NCBI RefSeq assembly: GCF_007754425.1 | Contig: NZ_CP037452.1 | Span: 620,001-684,000 of the forward strand | Direction: 5' to 3' | Length of the DNA: 64,000 nucleotides | Source of the DNA: Gimesia fumaroli | GTDB taxonomy: Bacteria; Planctomycetota; Planctomycetia; Planctomycetales; Planctomycetaceae | Shown here: piece after piece, positions 26,238 to 35,538 of the stretch | Layout: every line of letters starts with the position of its first letter | Numbering within the stretch: position 1 is the stretch's first letter | Made by a program: the position numbers and the translations under genes | Notes under the pieces: generated by a model | Seen by the model: the letters and a program-made list of their open reading frames with translations, nothing else | Database searches by the model: none | Told to the model about the DNA's origin: nothing

Positions 26238-27143
26238 TTACCGTTCCGTTTCCAGAATCACAGCCAGCCATTCATCTTGTTTGACATAAGGCAGTGTTCT
26301 CAGTCCCAGCACAACACCTGTCTGGCTGGCAGTGACAGGAGTGACTGTATCGCCGGTCACGGAGCAGATTGTTCCCAGTTGATCACCAGCATGAACCGGG
26401 TCCATCAACCGAACTGCTGGTTCAAAGAAGCCTGACATCGGTGCATGGTTCTGGAGTTGCAGATGGCCACTCTCCTGGCGGTTATCTTCGATGTGATGCA
26501 AAATGGGCTTTAATTCAACGTCACGATCGAGCAGTTTAAGTTCAGACATCACCGACAGACACCCTGCTGCATAACCGGAAACGGCTTCTGGGTCACAGCC
26601 ACTGCCGCCACTCCATTCGGCATAGATTGCAGGCACACGATGATCGCGGGCCGCTGACAGCGAGCGACCTTCCAGGTGCGCCGACGTTCCCCACACGACG
26701 GGCAGGTTAAAGGCCCGCGCCATCCGCCGCTGTGTTTCCAGAACCATGGGGTCAGAGTGCAGCGTGTATCCGGAGAAGGGAGCCAGCTTTGAAATCACAC
26801 CTCCCGTGTGCAGGTCAATCAGATAGTCAGCTGATTGAATGAGTTGCGTTGCTTCAGCGGCAATTTGCTGGCTGATTGAACCTTCCTCTGAGCCAGGGAA
26901 GGTTCTTGCCAGATCGAGGTCATCCGGCCCGCACCGCTGGAAACGTTCATAGGCCGGCTGATTCACGACGGGGACCAGTGTCACTCTGCCGGTAAGCTGG
27001 TTGGGATTGATTTGTGATTTGAGCAGCCGAATGGCGGCCATCGGCTCGTATTCATCTCCGTGTACGCCTCCCAGTATCAGCAGGTGTTGCCCCGGTTGTG
27101 TACCTTCGATCTTGATTGTCTCAATCAGTTTATTAGGGGGCAT
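26238..27143 (-). CDS. Succinylglutamate desuccinylase/aspartoacylase-family protein
   Basis: 301 residues from ATG 27143 (MPPNKLIETI). The frame runs further upstream, but that part overlaps the 3' end of the isomerase gene at 27193 and has no protein character. Zinc-binding motifs of M14-like AstE/AspA deacylases are visible: LLILGGVHGDEYEP (H..E), DYLIDLHTGG (His) and YAEWSGGSG with the catalytic Glu region. The C-terminal part resembles the beta domain of the family (SGFFEPAVRLMDPVHAGDQLG). It probably hydrolyses an N-acyl or amide bond on a small molecule. Confidence 0.85.
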   Translation of the reverse strand: MPPNKLIETIKIEGTQPGQHLLILGGVHGDEYEPMAAIRLLKSQINPNQLTGRVTLVPVVNQPAYERFQRCGPDDLDLARTFPGSEEGSISQQIAAEATQLIQSADYLIDLHTGGVISKLAPFSGYTLHSDPMVLETQRRMARAFNLPVVWGTSAHLEGRSLSAARDHRVPAIYAEWSGGSGCDPEAVSGYAAGCLSVMSELKLLDRDVELKPILHHIEDNRQESGHLQLQNHAPMSGFFEPAVRLMDPVHAGDQLGTICSVTGDTVTPVTASQTGVVLGLRTLPYVKQDEWLAVILETER

Positions 27144-27192
27144 ATGCGATTCTCTCAACCAGGGTGGGTAAGTTGAGTATTGAGGAGCGCCT

Positions 27193-28137
27193 CTAGTTAG
27201 GAGAGTCTGTCTTCCAGTCGATTTTGGCGGTACTGCGTAGTTTTTGAATGGTGGTGTCCCACAGAGAGCGGGAGAGGAGTTTAAAAATTTCTCCCCGTAC
27301 ATCTTCCAGACTGAATTGACCAGGATGTTTCTTTTTGAGTGTGACGATGTGAACGCCGAAGGGAGTTTGAAAGGGCTCACTGATTTCGCCGACCTTTAAT
27401 GGGAAAATCTGTTCTGTTAGAACAACGGGCATTTTACCGCGATAAGCCGATGTGACCAGTTTGCCTCCCTCATTTTTGCTGGGTGCTTCTGAATGTTGAG
27501 CGGCGGCTGCGGTGAAAGTAAGTGTTCCGGCCAGGATTTGTTTGCGGAGGTCAGCTAGTTTCTGTTTGGCCTGTTGTACTGATTCCTGATCTGCATTTGG
27601 TGGCAACTTCAAAAGTATGTGACTGGCTTCCACACGTGTCCCGTCCAGTTCTTCCCGGTGTGCGTCGAAATAGGCTTGCATCTGGGCCGGTGTGATTTCT
27701 CGTTTAGCATAAATGTTCCACGACAGGGGAAGTGCGATCGCCGCACGCAGCTTTTCCGGGGTGAATCCCATTTTGGCAAGGACCTGCTCAGGATTGTCCC
27801 CTTTTTTGCGGATCATTTTTTCTACCCGCGAAACGCTCTCGTCCAGTTGTTGTGGTGGGACGGTGATTTTTTGCTGCGCCAGAAAGGCTTCGATTAACCG
27901 CTGATTGACCAGACCTTCCAGAATTTGCTGTCTGGCAGCCTGGTGGGCATTGGCGATACCGCGCGAAAGGTAAGCAAAATCCAGATCGGCCTGGGTCACA
28001 GGTTGGCCGTTGACAGTGACGAGTACTTTTGAAGAATCAGTGTTCTTTTTCTCCGGATCGGCAGCAGACAGGGAGGAGAGTGTGATCCCTACAGCAAAGA
28101 TGCTGACAATCAGGCTGATGCGGAAAGGGATAGACAT
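27193..28137 (-). CDS. SurA/PrsA-type parvulin peptidylprolyl isomerase
   Basis: 314 residues from ATG 28137 (MSIPFRI) behind AGGAAG. Signal peptide (ISLIVSIFAVGITLSSLSAA), a SurA_N-like helical domain (VLVTVNGQPVTQADLDFAYLSRG through LSWNIYAKREIT) and a parvulin domain (~170-265: ASHILLKLP, SEAPSKNEGGKL, IFPLKVGEISEPFQTPFGVHIV). A periplasmic folding chaperone/isomerase. It may be co-expressed with the two downstream minus-strand genes. Confidence 0.9.
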   Translation of the reverse strand: MSIPFRISLIVSIFAVGITLSSLSAADPEKKNTDSSKVLVTVNGQPVTQADLDFAYLSRGIANAHQAARQQILEGLVNQRLIEAFLAQQKITVPPQQLDESVSRVEKMIRKKGDNPEQVLAKMGFTPEKLRAAIALPLSWNIYAKREITPAQMQAYFDAHREELDGTRVEASHILLKLPPNADQESVQQAKQKLADLRKQILAGTLTFTAAAAQHSEAPSKNEGGKLVTSAYRGKMPVVLTEQIFPLKVGEISEPFQTPFGVHIVTLKKKHPGQFSLEDVRGEIFKLLSRSLWDTTIQKLRSTAKIDWKTDSPN

Positions 28138-28444
28138 ATGGATTGCTTCCTGCAAATAAGAATTTGATCAGAACTCAGAGAATACGAGTTACTACTGGTA
28201 TTGCATTGATTGTAGTTGATCTGAACTGTTTTGTGGAGTCATTATGGCATTTCCCTCCAAAGGTGTCAGCCTGAATCTGCATGGGAAAATAATGAAATTC
28301 TAAGTTGGACTGGCGTGGGAAACCTCATAGAATCGTGCCAGCCTGAGGCTGCACACAGTAATGGTGATCCTGGTATTCAGTTCGACGATCGTCGTTTTGC
28401 CATTTCATTTTCTCATCGTTTTTATTTCAGAAAGGGACCAGACC
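28138..28444. other. Divergent intergenic region
   Basis: 307 nt between the isomerase and mscS-like genes, presumably holding both promoters. A 19-nt direct repeat with 3 mismatches (28263-28281 and 28335-28353, GTGYCAGCCTGARKCTGCA) is the only structure seen. No gene is supported. Confidence 0.5.
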
Positions 28445-29341
28445 ATGTGGTCATTATTATTCGCTCAGAAAGAGGCGATCACTCCTAAAGATCCCATTAC
28501 AACGGCAAATCATCTTTGGCTTACTGTCAAAGAGTATCTGGCCACACAAGGGACGCAACTGGGAATCAATATTGTAGTGGCCCTTGCGATATTCCTGGTG
28601 GGAAAATGGGTCGCCAATATTTTAAGTCGCTTTTGTAACCGGTTGATGAATCAGGCGAAAGTAGATGTTACTTTGGCTCGCTTTCTCGCAAATATTATTT
28701 ATTCGATCTTGATGGTGATCGTGATCCTGGCTGCGTTATCGGAGCTGGGAATCAATACAACATCGCTGGCAGCGGTTTTGGCTGCAGCAGGTTTTGCTGT
28801 CGGAATGGCATTCCAGGGAACATTGGGCAGTTTTGCATCCGGCGTGATGTTGATCCTGTTCAAGCCATTTAAAGTCGGCGATTATGTCGAAGCAGGGGAT
28901 ACCGCGGGGATCGTGGAAGAAATTCAGATCTTTTCCACCCATTTACGAACGGCTGACAATATTGCGATTATCCTTCCCAATTCCAAAATCACAGGCGGGA
29001 CGATAAGGAACTACTCTAAAAAAGAAACACGGCGCATCGATCTGGTCATTGGCTGTGGATACGATGATGATCTGAAAGCAGTGAAATCATTTCTGGAACA
29101 AACCGTCCAGGCTGATGAGCGTGTGCTGTCAGATCCTGCACCGATCATTGCAGTGAATGAACTGGGGGACAGCAGTGTGAATTTTGTGGTCCGTCCCTGG
29201 GTGAAAAATGCCGATTACTGGGCAACCCGTTGGGATTTGACAGAGAAAATCAAACTGGGCTTTGATGAGCACGGATTTAATATTCCTTATCCGACACGAG
29301 ATTTACATGTTTATAACGAGGCATCAGCCGGGAACGAATAG
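28445..29341 (+). CDS. MscS-family small-conductance mechanosensitive channel
   Basis: 298 residues, close to E. coli MscS (286). ATG 28445 follows AAAGGGA; a longer frame to 28361 is less likely. Three membrane helices: ~35-58, ~72-98, and the Gly/Ala-rich pore helix (LAAVLAAAGFAVGMAFQGTL) followed by the conserved SFASGVMLILFKPFKVGDYVEAG at the start of the cytoplasmic beta domain. The C-terminal alpha/beta domain is complete. It releases solutes on hypo-osmotic shock. A terminator follows at 29369. Confidence 0.93.
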   Translation: MWSLLFAQKEAITPKDPITTANHLWLTVKEYLATQGTQLGINIVVALAIFLVGKWVANILSRFCNRLMNQAKVDVTLARFLANIIYSILMVIVILAALSELGINTTSLAAVLAAAGFAVGMAFQGTLGSFASGVMLILFKPFKVGDYVEAGDTAGIVEEIQIFSTHLRTADNIAIILPNSKITGGTIRNYSKKETRRIDLVIGCGYDDDLKAVKSFLEQTVQADERVLSDPAPIIAVNELGDSSVNFVVRPWVKNADYWATRWDLTEKIKLGFDEHGFNIPYPTRDLHVYNEASAGNE

Positions 29342-29368
29342 CGCTGTCTAGCATGTCATCAAGATTTC

Positions 29369-29403
29369 AACGTCTCAGGGGGGCTGTCTTGAGGCGTTTT
29401 TTG
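29369..29403 (+). terminator. Terminator after MscS gene
   Basis: AACGTCTCAG / TTGAGGCGTT stem followed by TTTTTTG, 28 nt after the stop codon. Confidence 0.8.
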
Positions 29404-30183
29404 TGCAATAATAGGCTCCAATATCGCTGGCAGAGTAGCCGGTTTTAAGGAATTGCCTGCTTAAATGGAATTCCTTTTGATTTAACCAGCGAAAACCCTG
29501 ATCTTCTCCCACTTCCGTCAGATCATTTTCGTAATAAGAGGACTTGTTTTTCAGAGTTTTGGTTACTCTGAGATTTTATTTGCGTTTTAGTATTAATAGT
29601 CTTTATCAGAACGGGATATGAGGTGAGTGAACTATAGTCAGGTTTTCCTGGGTGACGTAAACTGCGTATTTTAAGAGTGATACCTCCACGCATGTTCTCC
29701 GGGTGTGTTCTATACTTGATTAGAGTATGTTGGTGGAAACACTTAGTTATGCTCTCATTCTAAATATTGACTGTCCCTTAACGGTTAGACCGTGCTACTT
29801 ACATACCCGGTTGATCAAGTGTGGTAGTTGCCAACTCAAGCAGGCCCGAGTTGACTTCTATTTGGTCAATCGGGTCTGTTTGTTTACTAAAATCGGGCCA
29901 ATCCTTCCTGCCAGTTTCATATCTGAAACTTCGAGCTCAAATATCCCAACATGAAAAAATGAATACTAATGATTTGCGGGGCGTTTGTAATTATATGAAG
30001 ATTCCGTATCATATTAAATTACAACGACAGGACGTTTTACTTTCCTGCAACTCAGGCATTCCAAGTATGCCAGTCTAGTAAGGGCCCGTTCTCGCTTTTT
30101 GTAATGCAGTTCAACTGATTTGTTAATCAATTTAGCAATCTGTCATTGTTAAATTCATTTCTTTCTTAATACGTAGAGTGACT
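29404..30183. other. Long intergenic region upstream of ROK regulator
   Basis: About 780 nt without a supported gene. It is AT-rich and contains an imperfect inverted repeat at 29985-30024 (TTGTAATT..ATATGA against TCATATTAAATTACAA, with a 2-nt bulge) and a small CAACTC/GAGTTG repeat near 29829-29851. Short ORFs in it look random. Confidence 0.5.
29985..30024. promoter_or_regulatory. Imperfect inverted repeat, candidate operator
   Basis: Arms 29985-29998 and 30009-30024 pair over 14 bases with a 2-nt bulge. Its position ~160 nt ahead of the ROK gene makes a binding site for that regulator possible; no further support. Confidence 0.3.
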
Positions 30184-31347
30184 ATGCAATCTCCACACCG
30201 ACCGAGTTTATTACGAAAAATGAACGTTCGTAAGGTTTTGGAAGTGATCCAGAGCCAGGGAACTTTAACACGTGCTGATGTAATGCGATGTTCCGGAATC
30301 AGTGCGCCAACTGTTTCAAAAGCAGTCAGTGCATTACTCGATGCCGGGCTATTGGAGGAGCGGGAAACGGCTGAATTTTCAGTGGGTCGTCCTGGGAAAC
30401 TGCTGCAGCTACCTCGGTTCAGTGCACAGGTCATTGGTGTGGTTCTGGATTGGGATTACTGCTCGGTTGTTGCTTCCGGTCTGGATGGACATTTGCATGA
30501 AGACAAGCTGGACCGATTCAAGACTCCCAAGACGTATTCAGAGTTGATCGAAACCATTTCAGGAAAAATTCGGCATCTGGTTGAGAAAGAGAATATTCCT
30601 GCATTGGGAGTGGGGATTACGGTTCCTGGTCTGGTTAACAGTAATGATGGTCGGATTTTTCTGGCTTCGAACCTGCATATTGTGGACGGGCAGGCGCCCG
30701 CCGTTGATATTGCCAGTAAAACCGATCTGGAATGTATTCTGGTCCAGAAATCAACCTCATTAAGTCTGTCTGAAAAGACCTATGGTGCTGGTCAGGCAAT
30801 GGATGACTTTATCAATCTGGATGTTACTTCCGGCTTCGGGATGGGAGTGTTTACCGGAGGTCAGTTGCTGGATGGTCAACATGGTCTTGCCGGCGAGATT
30901 GCACACATCACAGTCGAACCTGAGGGAGGTCGTGTTTGCGGATGTGGCAATCAGGGCTGCCTGGAAACGGTCGCAACCGATCTGGCTTTAACACATTCTG
31001 TTTCTCAACGTGTCGGAAAAGAGTTGGAATTCGATGCGATTAAAGAAATGGTGCAGCAGGGAGAACTTGATATCACCCCAGAATTGGATCGCACGATTGA
31101 ATACCTGGCGATCGGCGTCGCAGCGGCGATCAATATCTTTAACCCATCTAATATTTTCATTGCCTCTCGTTTGTTTGATCTGAGTGATGATGTGTTCGAC
31201 ACGATGACGCAAAAGGCCAAGAGCCGGGCTTTAAAACCGTCTTCCAGTTCCTGCGATATTGAGCGTTCCAAAGGGAATAAATATCTGGGTGCTGTCGCAG
31301 GGATTATTAATCATCTGGCGAATGGATTGGGACCACGCCTGACTTAA
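30184..31347 (+). CDS. ROK-family transcriptional regulator
   Basis: 387 residues from ATG 30184 (a GTG at 30178 is also possible). N-terminal winged helix (~10-75): KVLEVIQSQGTLTRADVMRCSGISAPTVSKAVSALLDAGLL. A ROK sugar-kinase-like domain follows with the zinc motif CGCGNQGCLET near residue 257. The first phosphate loop is degenerate (VVLDWDYCSVVASG instead of DxGGT), so it is a NagC/XylR-like sensor repressor rather than a kinase. It probably responds to a sugar; targets unknown. Confidence 0.88.
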   Translation: MQSPHRPSLLRKMNVRKVLEVIQSQGTLTRADVMRCSGISAPTVSKAVSALLDAGLLEERETAEFSVGRPGKLLQLPRFSAQVIGVVLDWDYCSVVASGLDGHLHEDKLDRFKTPKTYSELIETISGKIRHLVEKENIPALGVGITVPGLVNSNDGRIFLASNLHIVDGQAPAVDIASKTDLECILVQKSTSLSLSEKTYGAGQAMDDFINLDVTSGFGMGVFTGGQLLDGQHGLAGEIAHITVEPEGGRVCGCGNQGCLETVATDLALTHSVSQRVGKELEFDAIKEMVQQGELDITPELDRTIEYLAIGVAAAINIFNPSNIFIASRLFDLSDDVFDTMTQKAKSRALKPSSSSCDIERSKGNKYLGAVAGIINHLANGLGPRLT

Positions 31348-31373
31348 TTCTGACTGAGACAGGAAAGCACTTC

Positions 31374-31898
31374 ATGGCTCCATCTGCTGATGAGATTACT
31401 CATGAATTCATTCAGGAGTTGGTCCATTTGCTGGAGCAGTCGCGTCACAAAATCAAACATTGTCTGAACCAGCTTGACTTGGATCAGATCTGGTGGCGTC
31501 CGGAGACCGGCCTGAACAGTGTTGGCAACCTCATGCTGCATCTCTGTGGCAACCTGAACCAGTGGGCTGTCTGTGGAATCAACGGGCTTGAGGATAAGCG
31601 TCAACGGGAGCAGGAATTCTCATCAGAGAGGCGACTCACCCGCGACGAGCTGGAAATCATGCTGAACCACACGATTGAACAGGCATGCCAGGTGATGCAG
31701 TCCCTCTCTGCGAGTACATTGCTGGAAAAACGCGAGATCCAGGGATTCTCTGTTTCGGTTCTGGGAGCGCTATCACATACCGTACCGCATTTTGTAGGAC
31801 ATACACATCAGATTATTTACCTGACCCGCCTGCAAACCGGCGACCAGTATCAGTTTGACTGGTCGCCCGATTCTGAAAAGCGGCGCGTTCCAATTTAA
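31374..31898 (+). CDS. DinB-like protein (DUF1572 type)
   Basis: 174 residues with GAGACAGGAAAG ahead of the ATG. A four-helix-bundle pattern with the conserved IWWRPETGLNSVGNLMLHLCGNLNQW block and a late HTVPHFVGHTHQIIYLTRL stretch supplies His residues for a metal site. This places it in the DinB/YfiT superfamily, subgroup DUF1572. Family members are thought to be metal-dependent transferases or hydrolases, often thiol-linked; no specific role is known. It starts 26 nt after the ROK gene on the same strand. Confidence 0.8.
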   Translation: MAPSADEITHEFIQELVHLLEQSRHKIKHCLNQLDLDQIWWRPETGLNSVGNLMLHLCGNLNQWAVCGINGLEDKRQREQEFSSERRLTRDELEIMLNHTIEQACQVMQSLSASTLLEKREIQGFSVSVLGALSHTVPHFVGHTHQIIYLTRLQTGDQYQFDWSPDSEKRRVPI

Positions 31899-32099
31899 GC
31901 AATGTGCTATCTCGCCATGTAATCTGTAAAACACATTCGTAAGATGTTCTTTCAATCGATTACTGAATGGTTCATAATCTGGCTTACAAAGAATTTTCGG
32001 GAACGCCCCTGTTTCGTTTTTTGGTGGCTCAGAACACGCTACAATAGCCTCATCAGCAGTATTGTTCCTTGATCAAGTCAGGCAAAAGGCGTTTGTGTT

Positions 32100-33857
32100 A
32101 TGTCCCGCAAAGCAAAGCGGTCTCAAAATCAGTCCCGAAAAAAAAGTTCGCTTCGAAAGGAACAGGGGACCAAACAAGCAGCCTGTGTGTCGATGGAGTC
32201 CGATTTTCAAAACACAGGGCGTCTGCCTGTTGAGCTCTTTTTTTTAGCCCTCTTGTTGATCTGGTCATTTTTGATTTCCTGCTTTCCGTTAAGGAACATG
32301 GATATCTGGTGGCATCTACGAACAGGAGAATTGATTCTGGAACGTGGTACGGTCCCTTATTTCGACTGGTTTACGTTTGTCGATTTTGATCGCCCCTGGA
32401 TTGATCTGCATTGGGGTTTTCAGATTCTGGTCATCTGGCTGTATCGCTGGGGAGGCGTTGATTTACTGATTCTGACCAAAGCCTTCTGCCTGTCTCTGAC
32501 AATTAGCTTTGCCTGGTTTGCTGCGGGAAGAGCAGTTCCTGTATGGTGGAAAGCGCTGTTATGGGTATTACCCGTTATCTGTATCTCCGGTCGGTCTCTG
32601 GTTCGTCCGGAAATGTTGTCTCTGATGTATCTGGCAATTTGGATGTATGTCATCAGTCGTGTCGAGACGCGCCCAAAACTGATCTGGTTGATTCCGCTGA
32701 TTACTATATTCTGGGTGAATAGCCATGCATTGTTTGTGCTGGGGCTAGTGGTCAGTGTGCTCTTTGTCATTGATCATTTGATTCGTGTCTGGGCACAAGG
32801 ACGATTTGGGATCGAAGTACCATCGACAACCATTTCCGGAATCACCTTCGTCCGAGTTGGTGTGCTGACAGGGTTGGCCTGTTTTCTGAATCCTTATCTG
32901 GAGCAGGGGGTGTTGTTTCCGTTAACGCTCTATGAAAAGTTTTCTGTTGACCAGTCCTTTTATTCGATTCGCGTTGGTGAATTTCAGCCTCCAATCAATT
33001 TCATCAGGCAGTACGGATTACGAAATCTGTATTTATTCTCACAGGTGCTGTTGGCTTTACTGACGCTGAGCAGCTTCTTTCCTTTATTGATCAGGAAACG
33101 CGTCAATCCTTTTCGCATTCTGCTCTTCATTGCCTTTACTCATCTGGCTTGGAAGGCGTCACGGAATACTGGAATTTTCTCGCTGATCGCCGGTATCATT
33201 CTGTGTGATAATGTCTCTGACTGGATACGCTTGACGGTGTCTTTCCGAACGGCAACCGGAGTGCTTCCTGGAACTTCCACCGTGAAATCCTGTTGGCTGA
33301 CGAAGTCGATCGCAGGCAAGGGGATTTCCACAATCGTCTTTCTGTTTCTGACAGGAAGCATCTTAACGGGCCACTGGGCGCGCTGGGGAGGTGAAGGTAA
33401 GGTTCTGGGCTTAGGAGAACAGAAAGCATGGTATGCGCACGCAGCAGCAAAATTTACCGGCCAGCCCGGAATGCCAAATCGCGCTTTTATTTCCAACATG
33501 GGACAGGCGGCCGTTTATATCTTTCATAATGGCCCGGAACGAAAAGTATTTTTCGATGGTCGCCTGGAGGTGAATTCGAAAGAAACATTTCAGCTCTATG
33601 AACAAATCCAACAGCAAATGGCGGCAGGGAACACAAACTGGGCCTATGTTCTTCTGGATGAACAGGGACAGTTGCCGGTAGTGATTCTGGATAGCCGTTA
33701 TTCCCGCGATGAAATTCGGGGAATGGGAGCAAATCCCGGGTGGCGGCTGGTTTTTGCAGATCCGGCTGCTGCTGTGTTTTTAGATGTACAGACTGCAGAT
33801 CGTTTGCAGTTATCACAAGCGGATCCCAGCCCGTTATTTCATCCGCCCGGTCTGTAA
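32100..33857 (+). CDS. Polytopic membrane protein, GT-C-like
   Basis: 585 residues. A basic ~40-residue N-terminus (Met codon at 32193 is an alternative start) precedes about 10-11 membrane helices. The first external loop holds the pattern RNMDIWWHLRTGELILERG, then DWFTFVDFDRPWIDLHWGFQ, which is shared by a widespread family of uncharacterised GT-C-fold membrane proteins. The C-terminal ~130 residues are soluble (RAFISNMGQAAVYIFHNGP, KVFFDGRLEVN). Possibly a polyprenyl-linked sugar transferase; substrate and role unknown. Confidence 0.65.
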   Translation: MSRKAKRSQNQSRKKSSLRKEQGTKQAACVSMESDFQNTGRLPVELFFLALLLIWSFLISCFPLRNMDIWWHLRTGELILERGTVPYFDWFTFVDFDRPWIDLHWGFQILVIWLYRWGGVDLLILTKAFCLSLTISFAWFAAGRAVPVWWKALLWVLPVICISGRSLVRPEMLSLMYLAIWMYVISRVETRPKLIWLIPLITIFWVNSHALFVLGLVVSVLFVIDHLIRVWAQGRFGIEVPSTTISGITFVRVGVLTGLACFLNPYLEQGVLFPLTLYEKFSVDQSFYSIRVGEFQPPINFIRQYGLRNLYLFSQVLLALLTLSSFFPLLIRKRVNPFRILLFIAFTHLAWKASRNTGIFSLIAGIILCDNVSDWIRLTVSFRTATGVLPGTSTVKSCWLTKSIAGKGISTIVFLFLTGSILTGHWARWGGEGKVLGLGEQKAWYAHAAAKFTGQPGMPNRAFISNMGQAAVYIFHNGPERKVFFDGRLEVNSKETFQLYEQIQQQMAAGNTNWAYVLLDEQGQLPVVILDSRYSRDEIRGMGANPGWRLVFADPAAAVFLDVQTADRLQLSQADPSPLFHPPGL

Positions 33858-34036
33858 GCGATGATGAGGGATTAGTTCCTGATTCGAAATTAGGCGAAAT
33901 TAAGACTCCCTGGAGAAGTTGCGCTTGCAAATCGATGTCGCTCAGAGGACAGTAGGAGATCTCACTTTAAATCAAACAAACCGTTCCTGAGGGAACCGGA
34001 TCATTCTATTTTCTGTTTAGAACGAGGAGAGACACC

Positions 34037-35440
34037 ATGCAACATTCATTGATCAGGAAGCGACTGATCTCCCTGTTTGCACTGTTTTTATTGTTGCAGA
34101 CAGCAACTCATGATTTACGGGCACAGGAAGCACAACAACAAGCCCATAAAGCCCCTTTGGCAAAGCTTGATCTCAAATCAGGAGATTCGATTGTCTTTCT
34201 GGGTGACAGTATCACGCACCAATGTCTTTACACGCAGTATGTGGAAGACTTTTTTTATACTCGCTATCCCAAGATGCGATTGAAGTTTCATAACTCCGGC
34301 GTTGGTGGCGCTAAGGCCTGGGATGCTCTGGCTCGCTTTGATCGTGATGTCGCCGCATATAAGCCTAAGTATGTGACTGTTTTGCTGGGGATGAACGATG
34401 GGCAGTATCAACCATTCAATGAGGCCATTTTCCAGACGTATTACAAAGATATGCAGGAATTGATCGCCAAAATCAAAGAAATCGGCGCACAACCGATTCT
34501 GATGACACCGACCATGTTTGATGCGCGGGCCGCACGAATGGGAAAACGGAAACGGGATCCAGCGGCAGTCGAATTGTATAACTCGGTTCTTGCTTACTAT
34601 GGAACATGGTTGCGCGAAGTGGCATCAGAGTCGGGATTTGGCTTTGTTGACATGTATAGCCCGTTGAATAATATTACGCTTACTGCCCGTCAAAAAGATC
34701 CTTCGTTTACGATCATTAAAGATGCCATTCACCCAGATCCACCGGGACAGGTGGTAATGGCGTATGCATTATTATCCGACATGAACGTTCAACGACAGGT
34801 TTCACGGATTAACATCAGTCAGAATGCCAAGGGAAAACCCACCGCTTCTGCCAGAGGGGGGAAACTTTCCGATCTGCAGTATACCGATAATGGCGTATCA
34901 TTTACCTGGCTGGCAGACAGCCTGCCCTGGGTAGTGCCGCAAGAAGCACAATTGGGAGCTGAATTGACCAAGCTGGGGCATCGAATGAGTCAGGAATCAT
35001 TGTCGATTCATGGATTGCCACCCGGTCGTTATGAATTGTCGATTGATGGCAACGTAGTCGGACAATATGCCAATACGGCTCTGGCACGACATATTGAACT
35101 GCAGAGTAACGCGAAAACGCCTCAGTACCAGCAGGCAATGAAAGTCGCGTTGTTGAACAAAGAACGCAACGATGGTCCCGTTAAGAATAAGCGGAACAGC
35201 TGGCGTGCTTTTCAGCAGTTTGCACGAATCAAACGCGAGCTGGATGCGCAAGGAGATCAGCAGGATAAAACGCAGGTAGCTCGACTGGACCGGTTAGAAA
35301 AACAACTGGAAAACCAGGAAGAGACGATCCAGGAAAGCGAAGCGGCTGATCTGGCATTGGAAGATCAAATCTTTAAGGTTAATCAGCCGGTGGCCCGTAA
35401 GTACGTTTTGAAGAAAGTCGTTGTCCGGAAGCAGAAATAA
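34037..35440 (+). CDS. Exported SGNH/GDSL-type hydrolase
   Basis: 467 residues; the ATG follows AACGAGGAGAGACACC. Signal peptide (LISLFALFLLLQTATHDLRA). SGNH blocks: VFLGDSITHQ (block I Ser), NSGVGGAKAW (Gly), LLGMNDGQY (Asn) and DAIHPDPPGQVVMAYAL (Asp/His). The C-terminal ~150 residues form a beta domain and then a long charged coiled coil (RLDRLEKQLENQEETIQESE) ending in a basic tail. Probably an esterase or acetylhydrolase acting on cell-wall or polysaccharide material. Confidence 0.88.
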   Translation: MQHSLIRKRLISLFALFLLLQTATHDLRAQEAQQQAHKAPLAKLDLKSGDSIVFLGDSITHQCLYTQYVEDFFYTRYPKMRLKFHNSGVGGAKAWDALARFDRDVAAYKPKYVTVLLGMNDGQYQPFNEAIFQTYYKDMQELIAKIKEIGAQPILMTPTMFDARAARMGKRKRDPAAVELYNSVLAYYGTWLREVASESGFGFVDMYSPLNNITLTARQKDPSFTIIKDAIHPDPPGQVVMAYALLSDMNVQRQVSRINISQNAKGKPTASARGGKLSDLQYTDNGVSFTWLADSLPWVVPQEAQLGAELTKLGHRMSQESLSIHGLPPGRYELSIDGNVVGQYANTALARHIELQSNAKTPQYQQAMKVALLNKERNDGPVKNKRNSWRAFQQFARIKRELDAQGDQQDKTQVARLDRLEKQLENQEETIQESEAADLALEDQIFKVNQPVARKYVLKKVVVRKQK

Positions 35441-35475
35441 TAAGCTACCGGGATCAACAGACCCTGATAAAGAAG

Positions 35476-35520
35476 CAGGCAGCCTGAGGTGAAGTCACCC
35501 GGGCTGCCTGTTTTTGTTTT
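35476..35520 (+). terminator. Terminator after SGNH hydrolase gene
   Basis: Perfect 9-bp stem CAGGCAGCC/GGCTGCCTG followed by TTTTTGTTTTC. Confidence 0.9.
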
Positions 35521-35538
35521 CTAATTAGGGCTGGGAAA

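Noticed and set aside
27144-27380. N-terminal extension of the aspartoacylase-like protein
   Set aside because: It would overlap the isomerase gene by ~190 nt and reads as random sequence; the family-like start is at 27143.
29727-30078. Two overlapping short ORFs upstream of the ROK gene
   Set aside because: No ribosome-binding site, no domain, and composition like the surrounding non-coding DNA.
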